From Dechloromonas sp. HYN0024 (GTDB lineage: Bacteria; Pseudomonadota; Gammaproteobacteria; Burkholderiales; Rhodocyclaceae), in NCBI RefSeq assembly GCF_003441615.1, contig NZ_CP031842.1, positions 1,630,501-1,694,500 of the forward strand: a stretch of DNA of 64,000 bases, given 5' to 3'. The translations under genes were made by a program, and so were the position numbers. Under the pieces are notes generated by a model. It ran no database searches. It was not told the origin of the DNA and saw only the letters and a list, made by a program, of their open reading frames with translations. This document shows, in pieces, positions 57,342 through 64,000 of this stretch; positions within the stretch are counted from its first letter, which is position 1; the number at the start of each line of letters is the position of its first letter.

Positions 57342-57776
57342 ATGCCAAACCGCCTGATCAGTGAAGTTATTCAAGGAAGGCCGTTCCCGACAACCGTAAC
57401 CGGGACCACCGTGCGCGAAGCGGCGATCATCATGAAAGAATGGCATTCGTCGGCCATTCTGGTGGTCAATAAAAACAAACTCGTCGGCATCTGTACCGAA
57501 CGTGACATCGTGTTTCGGGCGGTAGCCAACCACTGCGACCCGGCCAATACCGCAGTCAGCACCATCATGACCCGCAATGTTCAGAGCATCGGCCCGGACA
57601 AACCCTTCGGACACGCCCTGCACCTGATGTTCGAAGGCGGCTTCCGGCACATCCCGGTCATTGATGAGAACGGCCATCCAGTCGGCCTTCTGGCGGCGCA
57701 TGATGCGCTCGACAGCGACGGCCTGGACATGGAACATGATCTGGTCCGGCGCGAGGAAATCACCGTCATCCTGTAA
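57342..57776 (+). CDS. CBS-domain protein
   Basis: A 144-residue protein with two CBS domains (TVREAAIIMKEWHSSAILVV, and NVQSIGPDKPFGHALHLMFEG with HIPVIDENGHPVGLL). Such pairs sense adenine nucleotides or regulate a partner. No obvious partner is adjacent. The ATG at 57342 follows AAAGGA. Confidence 0.87.
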   Translation: MPNRLISEVIQGRPFPTTVTGTTVREAAIIMKEWHSSAILVVNKNKLVGICTERDIVFRAVANHCDPANTAVSTIMTRNVQSIGPDKPFGHALHLMFEGGFRHIPVIDENGHPVGLLAAHDALDSDGLDMEHDLVRREEITVIL

Positions 57777-57785
57777 TTCGACGCA

Positions 57786-58340
57786 CTAGGGGGCGTCACC
57801 GCCAAACAGCACCCTTGGTGCGATTTCGACGTGCCCCTGATCACCGCCCAGCCAGATCAGGCCATCCTGGATCGTGCATTGCAGGCGCATGCCACGCTCG
57901 GCCAGGCCAGCCAGCGCCTTGCCCTCCTCGACGCTGAGCGACAGCACCCGCAGGTTCTTCTGCCCCGACACCTTGCCCTGCGTCTGCTGCCACCAGATTT
58001 CCGCCGAGCGCCCGCCATAGCTGAGCACCATGACCTGCCGAGAACGGTTGCAGGCCCGGCGAATGGCCTTTTCATCGGGCAGGCCGACATCAACCCAGCG
58101 TTCGATACTGCCCGTCGGGTCGAGGTCCTGCAGATCGGCCTCGTCTTCGGTCGCCGACAGGCCACGCCCGAACGTCAGGGTTTCCGAGGCATTCAGGGCA
58201 AAAGCCAGCAAACGCACCATCATCCGCTCATCGGTTTCCGACGGGTGGCGGGCAATGGTCAGCGTGTAGTCGCCAAAATGCGAACGATCAAGGTCGGCCA
58301 GCTGTAACTCTGCCTTGAAGATGGTTGATTTGAGCGCCAT
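57786..58340 (-). CDS. yaeQ: YaeQ family protein
   Basis: A 184-residue protein of the YaeQ family: MALKSTIFKAELQLADLDR, HPSETDERMMVRLLAFAL, and DVGLPDEKAIRRAC. The fold is PD-(D/E)XK-like, of unknown function; early links to RfaH are not generally accepted. It is convergent with the CBS gene. Confidence 0.92.
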   Translation of the reverse strand: MALKSTIFKAELQLADLDRSHFGDYTLTIARHPSETDERMMVRLLAFALNASETLTFGRGLSATEDEADLQDLDPTGSIERWVDVGLPDEKAIRRACNRSRQVMVLSYGGRSAEIWWQQTQGKVSGQKNLRVLSLSVEEGKALAGLAERGMRLQCTIQDGLIWLGGDQGHVEIAPRVLFGGDAP

Positions 58341-58462
58341 GACTGCCCCGGAAAAAGGCTGGATTATCCCACGAGGACGGGAACCTGGCTGTCGGCGAAG
58401 CGGTCAATTGCCATACATCCCATCGCGTCTATAATCAGCGTTTTCTGATAAACGGAACTCCC

Positions 58463-58903
58463 ATGCGCCAACTGCTTCTTGCCTGCCTGATAGCCGCCAC
58501 CAGCCTGGCCCGCGCCGAAGTCATCGACATCGATAATGCCCAACTGGAGAAGCTGACCAGGAGCGGAGTCCCGGTCGTCGACATTCGCCTGCAATCAGAA
58601 TGGGAAGAAACCGGCATCGTTGCCGGCAGCAAGCTGCTCACCTTCTTCGACGAAAGAGGTCGCGCCGATGCCCCCGGCTGGCTCGAGAAGGTCAAACCGA
58701 TCGCCAAGCCGAACGAACCAGTCATCGTCATCTGCCGCACCGGTAACCGAACCAAGGCGGTCAGCCAGTTTCTCTCGCAACAGGCCGGCTATGCCACGGT
58801 TTATAACGTGAAGAGCGGCATCAAGGGCTGGATCGGCGCCGGCGGCCCGGTCGTCCCGGCGACCCCGGTCATCGCTTCCTGCAAGGCCGCGAAGACTTGC
58901 TAA
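58463..58903 (+). CDS. exported rhodanese-like protein
   Basis: A 146-residue protein with a signal peptide (about 1-18, ARA|EV) and a rhodanese domain. The active-site loop CRTGNRTK (Cys about 92) is intact, so it could transfer sulfur or act as a persulfide carrier in the periplasm. The neighbour at 58897 overlaps its end. Confidence 0.87.
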   Translation: MRQLLLACLIAATSLARAEVIDIDNAQLEKLTRSGVPVVDIRLQSEWEETGIVAGSKLLTFFDERGRADAPGWLEKVKPIAKPNEPVIVICRTGNRTKAVSQFLSQQAGYATVYNVKSGIKGWIGAGGPVVPATPVIASCKAAKTC

Positions 58904-59115
58904 GCCAGGCCGTCGACCGCAAACGCTGCGCCAGTTGCGAACATTGGTGTGGCTGGCGGCAAGCCGGCGAACCAGGAACCGTCATCATCGAATCGGAAAC
59001 CTCGGAAGGACTCTGCCAGGGCGGTGGCTGGGACAACTCCGAACGCCGCGCCCGCTCGGCCTGCGGGCATTGGCTGTGCTGGCACGAACTGGGGCTGGCC
59101 CCGTCCAAGGCCTAG
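58897..59115 (+). CDS. small Cys-rich hypothetical protein
   Basis: A 72-residue protein with CASCEHWCGWR and GLCQGGGWDNSERRARSACGHWLCW-like Cys/Trp-rich motifs, looking like a metal-binding or iron-sulfur ribbon. A TTG start overlaps the rhodanese stop (TTGCTAA). Its end overlaps the FIST gene by 4 bp on the other strand. Function unknown. Confidence 0.55.
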   Translation: MLSQAVDRKRCASCEHWCGWRQAGEPGTVIIESETSEGLCQGGGWDNSERRARSACGHWLCWHELGLAPSKA

Positions 59116-60230
59116 CGGATACAGACCAGTGCAGCGTTATGAAAAGCCGGAATACCGAGATCGCTGTAGGTGCCAATTTCACCAAGAGACAGCGCCCCGC
59201 AGATCGCGGTCGAACCTGAGCTGAGCCGCAGGTCTTCAAGCTCGTCGCTGGCCTCCTGCCCGAAATGCATGCGCCGACCAGCGCAATAGAAAGCAATCAG
59301 TGATGATTTTTGCGGCCCGCCCAGATGGTCAACCACGGTATTGACGCAGTGGCTAGCGGATAGGGAGGGTGCCTTGAGCAAACGGAGCATCGAACTCGGC
59401 GGGATTTCGCCGACACAATAGATCGATCCGTCATCCGTGAAGCCGACCGGAATACGGACCAGCACCTCAAGCGAACTGATCAATCCGAACGGATAATGCA
59501 CCGCATAGTCGTAAAAATTTTCCGGCGTCAGGGCTATACCAAACTCATCGGCAATCATCCGCTGATACACCGACATGGCCGGTTGCCCGTCGAGCTTGTC
59601 GATCCGGTTAAGCACGGTCGAACTGGCACGCATCAATGACTTGGATACCGGGTAGCCATGGTGGACGGCAATATGCGTCGCCGGGTTGATGACGATCCCG
59701 AGCGCCCCGTTGGCAAGCAAACGGTGGTTATCGAACAGGCACGGCATCGGCTGAAAGCTTTCGCTACCGGCACAGACACCGGCGTAACTGAAACGACGCC
59801 CGAGATGTTGAAATAACTGGATCAACAGCGAACCGGTATTCGGCAGCATGCTGTCAAAAATAAGAAACAGCTGCTGTCCGGGCAAGTCCGGGGTCGCCTC
59901 ACCCTCGCTCAGCCCATCCGCAATCTCACTGACGGCACTTTCAGGACGTGTATCGAGCGCATCAACCAGGAAATGCCGGGTTCCCTCAGGGAAGCACATC
60001 AGGGTGATGCCATCAGTCGCAAACCCGGCATCCGTCACCAAAGCCGGGAAAATCGCCCCGAGCAAAGGCAGGTCGATGTCGTTAAACAGCCCTTGAATAA
60101 CGGGAACCCGCTCTTTCGCGCTTTCCGGCAGAAGCACAAAAACGACCGGATTGGTTTTCGTCAGCCTGATTTCAGCCAGCCACAAGGAAATCAACGGCAA
60201 GTCGATTTTTGGAAAATAGCGCGAGAGCAT
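59112..60230 (-). CDS. FIST-domain sensory protein
   Basis: A 372-residue protein with FIST_N (VVFVLLPESAKERVPVIQG, GVCAGSESFQPMPC) and FIST_C (SSLIAFYCAGRRMHFGQEAS) domains, thought to bind small ligands such as amino acids and to pass the signal on. There is no output domain, so a partner is needed. It ends close to a Cys-rich gene and starts 216 bp from a terminator. Confidence 0.85.
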   Translation of the reverse strand: MLSRYFPKIDLPLISLWLAEIRLTKTNPVVFVLLPESAKERVPVIQGLFNDIDLPLLGAIFPALVTDAGFATDGITLMCFPEGTRHFLVDALDTRPESAVSEIADGLSEGEATPDLPGQQLFLIFDSMLPNTGSLLIQLFQHLGRRFSYAGVCAGSESFQPMPCLFDNHRLLANGALGIVINPATHIAVHHGYPVSKSLMRASSTVLNRIDKLDGQPAMSVYQRMIADEFGIALTPENFYDYAVHYPFGLISSLEVLVRIPVGFTDDGSIYCVGEIPPSSMLRLLKAPSLSASHCVNTVVDHLGGPQKSSLIAFYCAGRRMHFGQEASDELEDLRLSSGSTAICGALSLGEIGTYSDLGIPAFHNAALVCIR

Positions 60231-60445
60231 TACATGTGGCTCAATGGATTATGTGGGCTACCAACACTTGACCTGTGACAACTTTAGCCGAGTTCTGGGG
60301 GGAAAGTGACAAAAATATCTACTTTTTAAAACCACCTCGAACAAACCATTCCTTCGTCATTAAAGCGAAAAAACAGGCTCAGATTCGGTCACAGCCTCAA
60401 GATCCCCGCTCGTTGGCTACGATCCAGCTACGCAAACCCAGAAAA

Positions 60446-60480
60446 GCAAAAAGCCCAGTCTTTTGAACTGGGCTTTTTGC
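60446..60480. terminator. bidirectional terminator
   Basis: GCAAAAAGCCCAGT and ACTGGGCTTTTTGC form a perfect stem with A and T runs, beside the tRNA-Asn gene. From the minus side it ends the tRNA transcript. The rest of 60231-60445 shows no gene. Confidence 0.9.
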
Positions 60481-60489
60481 TTGAATTTT

Positions 60490-60565
60490 TGGCTCCCCGA
60501 CCTGGGCTCGAACCAGGGACCTACGGATTAACAGTCCGGCGCTCTACCGACTGAGCTATCGAGGA
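60490..60565 (-). tRNA. tRNA-Asn (GTT)
   Basis: Minus-strand cloverleaf with TCCTCGA/TCGGGGA acceptor arms, anticodon loop CTGTTAA (GTT), TTCGAGCC T-loop and an encoded CCA end. Confidence 0.96.
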
Positions 60566-60665
60566 ACGGTACTGTCGGCCTTACGACTGACAGGGCGCGG
60601 ATTATATACAAGAGGGTTGCGTGGCTGCAATAGCCAGCCACTTTGTGCCGCAAAAAAATTGAAAA

Positions 60666-61589
60666 TCAGTTGTCGCCGTCGTCGGTTGCCAGATCGGGAT
60701 TAACCGGCAGGCGCCCCGCCGCTTTCAGTTCGGCCTGACGGGTGGCACGGAGTACCGGGGTTTCCAGGCTGATGCGGCCAAGCGCGCCGGAGCGGTAATC
60801 GACGAGCAGGATGGCCGAGGCTCTTTCCATATCGAGTTCGCCGCCGCGGCCCTTGATGATGCAGCCGCGCTTTTTGGCGATGGCTTCGATGACGCCGACG
60901 GCGTCCATGCCTTCGGTGGCGAAGCCGTAGCGGGCCATGAGCAGCTTGGGATAGACCTCAAGGAGGTAGTTGGCGAGCCAGGTGCCGACTTCTTCGTCGA
61001 TGTAGGCATTGACGCCGACGGCGTGGCTGGCGGCGAGCATGAGGCCGTCGATGGGGTGGTCGATCTTGGGCCAGAGCATGCCGGGGGTATCGTACAGGGT
61101 CAGGCGGTTGCTGATGTCGATGCGCTGCTGGCTCTTGGTGACGGCGGGCTGATCGCCGACGGCGGCGACTTTTTTCTTGACGAGGGCGTTCATCAGCGTC
61201 GATTTGCCGACGTTGGGGATGCCCATGATCATGAGGCGCAGCGGCTTGACCGCGTCGTTGCGGTGCGGCGCGAGCTTTTGCGCCAGACCGGGGATGCGCG
61301 CCACGTCGCTGGCTTTCTTGCAGGAGATGGCAACGGCCTTGACGCCTGGCTGGGCGTCAAAATAGGCAAGCCACGCCTTGGTTGATTCTGGGTCGGCCAG
61401 ATCGGCCTTGTTGAGCAGCTTGAGGCACGGGCGCTGCCGAAAGACGCGCAGTTCGTGAATCATCGGATTGCTGCTGGCCTGCGGCAGGCGGGCGTCAAGG
61501 ACTTCAACGACGACATCGGCCACAGCCAGCGTCTCGCCGGCCTTTTTGCGGGCCGAGGTCATGTGCCCCGGGAACCATTGGATGGACAT
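60666..61589 (-). CDS. YlqF/RbgA-type ribosome biogenesis GTPase
   Basis: A 307-residue circularly permuted GTPase: G4 LLNKADL comes before G1 GIPNVGKST and G3 DTPGM. It starts MSIQWFPGHMTSARK, the conserved family N-terminus. RbgA acts in 50S assembly in Bacillus; the role in betaproteobacteria is less studied. It lies downstream of the mobB-moeA-moaD run by 17 bp. Confidence 0.93.
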   Translation of the reverse strand: MSIQWFPGHMTSARKKAGETLAVADVVVEVLDARLPQASSNPMIHELRVFRQRPCLKLLNKADLADPESTKAWLAYFDAQPGVKAVAISCKKASDVARIPGLAQKLAPHRNDAVKPLRLMIMGIPNVGKSTLMNALVKKKVAAVGDQPAVTKSQQRIDISNRLTLYDTPGMLWPKIDHPIDGLMLAASHAVGVNAYIDEEVGTWLANYLLEVYPKLLMARYGFATEGMDAVGVIEAIAKKRGCIIKGRGGELDMERASAILLVDYRSGALGRISLETPVLRATRQAELKAAGRLPVNPDLATDDGDN

Positions 61590-61606
61590 TATTGTTCTTT
61601 CTATTG

Positions 61607-61855
61607 TCAGCCGCCGGTGACGGGCGGGAAGAAGGCGACCTCATCGCCATCCTGGATTGCAGCATCAAGCTTCGCCATATCCTGATTGACGGCGCAGCGA
61701 AGGTTTTTGGCGGTGGCCAGCTGATCGCGCCCCTGGCTGACCAGCCAGTCGCGCAGCCCGCCAACGGTAACGATACCGGCTGGCAGATCGACGCTTTCGC
61801 CGGACAGGCCGAGCGCTTCCTTGAGACCGGCGAAGTAGAGAATGTTGACGCTCAC
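61607..61855 (-). CDS. moaD: MoaD, molybdopterin synthase sulfur carrier subunit
   Basis: An 82-residue ubiquitin-like protein with the GG C-terminus (AFFPPVTGG) that becomes a thiocarboxylate to form molybdopterin. The start is a GTG (codon for SVNILYFAG) sharing bases with the moeA stop (GTGA). Confidence 0.9.
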   Translation of the reverse strand: MSVNILYFAGLKEALGLSGESVDLPAGIVTVGGLRDWLVSQGRDQLATAKNLRCAVNQDMAKLDAAIQDGDEVAFFPPVTGG

Positions 61856-63060
61856 GCCAGCAACTCCCCAAAGGAGATGAAGCGCAGCGTGTCGCCGACG
61901 GCAATGGCGTTGCCGGGCGGATTGAGAACCAGCCCGTCGCTCCAGCACAGCGAGGTAACCACCGCCGAGCCCTGGTTTTTGTATAACTCGACGGCGCCTT
62001 GTTCGTTGAGCGAGGCGCGCAGAAATTCCAGACGGGCCCCGTCGGCCTTGGTCCAAACCGATGCGGACGGCAGGTTGAGGATGCGCGGCGTAACGCTGGC
62101 CGCCCCCTGCAGGCGCAGGATGAAGGGGCGCACCATGATCAGGAAGGTGACGAAAGCAGCAACCGGGTTGCCGGGCAGGCCAATAAACCAGGCCTTGCCC
62201 TCGGGCTTGCGGATTTCGCCGAAGGCCAGCGGCTTGCCGGGCTTGATGGCGATCTTCCACATGTTGAGGCTGCCTTCGGCTTCGACCGCCGGTTTGACGT
62301 GATCTTCCTCACCCACCGAAACGCCGCCGCTGGTCAGTACCAGATCGTTGTCGGCGGCGGCGCGGCGCAGAGCGTCGCGGGTGGCCTCCAGCGTATCGGC
62401 AACGGCACCGAGGTCACGGACTTCACAGCCCATGCCTTCGAGCAGGGCGCGCAGGGCGTAGCGGTTGGAATTGTAGATGGCGCCGGGGGGCAGCGGCTCA
62501 CCGGGCTGGACCAGTTCGTCGCCGGTAAAGAAGACACCAACCCGGATGCGGCGATAGACCGGCAGTTCGGGCAAGCCGGCGGCGGCAGCCAGGGCGATTT
62601 CCTGCGGGCGCAGCTTGATCCCGGCCTTGAGGATTTCGGCACCGACGGAAATATCTTCGCCAGCCCGACGAATGTTTTCGCCATCACGCGGCACGTGGTT
62701 GATGACCACCCCGCCCTCGCCATGCTCGCAACGCTCCTGCATGACCACGGCGTTCGCACCGGCCGGGATGGGTGCCCCGGTAAAGATGCGGGCGGCGGTA
62801 CCGGGCTGCAGGGTCGTGCCGACCGTGCCGGCCGGAATGCGCTGGCTGACCGGCAGGCAGACGCCGGCAGTGGTGATGTCAGCAACACGCACGGCGTAGC
62901 CATCCATCGCCGAATTGTCGAGCGGCGGCACGGCGACGGTGGATTGCTGTGAAACGGCGAGAATGCGGCCGGCAGCAGCAGTGATCGGCAGCGAACGGAT
63001 TTCTTCGACTGGCCGGGCAGCAGCCAGCAGATTGTCCAGGGCTTGTTCAAAACTCAGCAT
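61852..63060 (-). CDS. moeA: MoeA, molybdopterin molybdenumtransferase
   Basis: A 402-residue enzyme that inserts Mo into adenylylated molybdopterin. Markers are PPLDNSAMDGYAV, IFTGAPIPAGANAVVMQE, LTSGGVSVGEEDHV and IGLPGNPVAAFVTF. It overlaps mobB by 7 bp and moaD by 4 bp. Confidence 0.95.
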   Translation of the reverse strand: MLSFEQALDNLLAAARPVEEIRSLPITAAAGRILAVSQQSTVAVPPLDNSAMDGYAVRVADITTAGVCLPVSQRIPAGTVGTTLQPGTAARIFTGAPIPAGANAVVMQERCEHGEGGVVINHVPRDGENIRRAGEDISVGAEILKAGIKLRPQEIALAAAAGLPELPVYRRIRVGVFFTGDELVQPGEPLPPGAIYNSNRYALRALLEGMGCEVRDLGAVADTLEATRDALRRAAADNDLVLTSGGVSVGEEDHVKPAVEAEGSLNMWKIAIKPGKPLAFGEIRKPEGKAWFIGLPGNPVAAFVTFLIMVRPFILRLQGAASVTPRILNLPSASVWTKADGARLEFLRASLNEQGAVELYKNQGSAVVTSLCWSDGLVLNPPGNAIAVGDTLRFISFGELLA

Positions 63061-63560
63061 GGGCGGGCCTGCAAATTCAGGTGGTTCATGACGAAATCGG
63101 CCATTGCGGCGTAGTCGTTGAGCGGCAGTGTCGGCAAGGTGGTATCAATGGCGGCGTCAGTAGCCACGGCGACGACGTCGTGGCGCTCGGGGAAGAGCGG
63201 CGGCTTGCCGTTCTCCGGGCGATAGACTTCGAGCTTGGGCACCGGCTCCTGCTTGAAACCTTCGATCAGCACAAGGTCGCACGGCGAGAGGTGGCCGATC
63301 AGCTCGTTGAGGGTCGGCTCCGCCTCGGCGCGGCGCTCGTGCATGAGCGCCCAGCGATCGCCACAGGAGAGCAGCACCTCGGTCGCCCCGGCTTCGCGGT
63401 GACGGTACGAGTCCTTGCCCGGACGGTCAATATCGAAACCATGGTGGGCGTGCTTGATCACCGACACCTTGAGGCCACGGGCGGTCAGCTGGGGAATAAG
63501 CTTCTCCAGCAGGGTTGTTTTGCCGGAACCGGAGTAACCGGCGATACCAAAAACTTTCAT
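63054..63560 (-). CDS. mobB: MobB, molybdopterin-guanine dinucleotide biosynthesis adaptor
   Basis: A 168-residue P-loop GTPase with GYSGSGKTTLLEKLI (Walker A, about 8-22) and VLIEGFKQEPVPKLEVYR. MobB assists MobA in MGD cofactor synthesis. It heads a mobB-moeA-moaD-ylqF run. Confidence 0.93.
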   Translation of the reverse strand: MKVFGIAGYSGSGKTTLLEKLIPQLTARGLKVSVIKHAHHGFDIDRPGKDSYRHREAGATEVLLSCGDRWALMHERRAEAEPTLNELIGHLSPCDLVLIEGFKQEPVPKLEVYRPENGKPPLFPERHDVVAVATDAAIDTTLPTLPLNDYAAMADFVMNHLNLQARPC

Positions 63561-63577
63561 GGCGGGATTTTAACCGT

Positions 63578-64000
63578 TCAGGCGACGAAAACCGGGGCAA
63601 AACCGCCGCCTGGCGTCCGGAAATTGGTCGTTTGCCCCTGATAAAGGCGAGCGGCGACCAGTTGGATATGGCCGTTATAGACGTAACAGCGGATATCGGC
63701 CTTCATCGTCGTATCAAGTCCATCGACCGAGACGACATGCTCGGAAGGCGGTGCGATTTCCTGCGCAATATAGCCGCCATGCACAATCTCTTCGAAGACT
63801 CGCTTGGTCAGCTTGTCGCCGCGATAGGCGGCGCGGCTGCCAAAACCGGCCGGCGGTTTGAAGAACCAGCGTTTGCGCCCTGCCCAGAAAGCGTCGGCCT
63901 GTTCGGGCGTCACCGCGACGGTGTGCGGGATGCCGGCGAGAAGGATTTTCCGGATGGCGGCATCGACCCCAAGCGCCTGCAGAGCGGTATCGTCGGAAAG
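63578..64000 (-). CDS. ATP-grasp-like protein, 5' end cut by window edge
   Basis: At least 141 residues are visible; the start lies beyond position 64000. It has an ATP-grasp look: KRWFFKPPAGFGSRAAYRG, GGYIAQEIAPPSEH, DIRCYVYNGHIQLVAARLYQGQT. The frame reads open to the edge, so a GTG at 63913 is probably internal. The substrate is unknown. Confidence 0.65.
   Translation of the reverse strand, partial: LSDDTALQALGVDAAIRKILLAGIPHTVAVTPEQADAFWAGRKRWFFKPPAGFGSRAAYRGDKLTKRVFEEIVHGGYIAQEIAPPSEHVVSVDGLDTTMKADIRCYVYNGHIQLVAARLYQGQTTNFRTPGGGFAPVFVA

Overview
The window is a GC-rich chromosomal segment from a nitrogen-fixing betaproteobacterium, most likely Rhodocyclales (Dechloromonas/Azonexus-like). 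This rests on nifLA with a NifL-type NifA, a nif-linked rnf operon, a phasin, a probable rquA, and general protein style; it is an inference, since no rRNA gene is present. Genes are densely packed, with many 1-11 bp overlaps.

Region 1 (1-15.8 kb) is nitrogen fixation. On the minus strand lie rnfG-rnfE-rseC-rnfA-rnfB-rnfC-rnfD-rnfH and then nifE-nifN (nifN runs off the left edge). Divergently come nifL-nifA, a probable rhodoquinone methyltransferase (rquA), and an operon of ferredoxin, nifZ, nifF, a hypothetical gene, modA and a NifX-family gene. I find four sigma-54 (-24/-12) elements here and three NifA upstream activator sequences (TGT-N10-ACA). One activator lies between the divergent rnf and nifLA promoters and can serve both.

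Region 2 (16-44 kb) is mostly housekeeping: a CNNM-type membrane protein, radical-SAM proteins, an HNH protein, YjbQ, a prepilin-like protein, parE and parC, argC, a patatin, an isochorismatase/tautomerase pair with a divergent LysR, a phasin, a sirtuin, a frameshifted trmA, rhlE, and two diguanylate cyclases. It ends in two tandem tRNA-Arg(ACG) genes.

Region 3 (44.3-49.4 kb) carries a GlrK-QseG-GlrR-type sigma-54 two-component system. The palindrome TGTC-N10-GACA, the site known for E. coli GlrR, occurs five times upstream of three good sigma-54 promoters in this window. They precede a BON-domain protein, a bactofilin, and a transcript that starts with a structured leader and continues into a small FimV-like protein (20.1 kb). 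This looks like a local, envelope-related GlrR regulon and is the most interesting find.

Region 4 (49.5-64 kb) holds ettA, rlhA, a Fur-box-controlled iron uptake operon (cupredoxin, FTR1 permease, outer-membrane-like protein), a CBS protein, yaeQ, a rhodanese, a FIST protein, tRNA-Asn, a YlqF GTPase, and molybdenum-cofactor genes (mobB-moeA-moaD), ending in a partial ATP-grasp-like gene.

Functionally, Rnf, ferredoxin and flavodoxin can supply low-potential electrons to nitrogenase. NifE/N, NifZ and the NifX-like protein act in cofactor assembly, and ModA brings in molybdate. NifL/NifA and sigma-54 tie these together.
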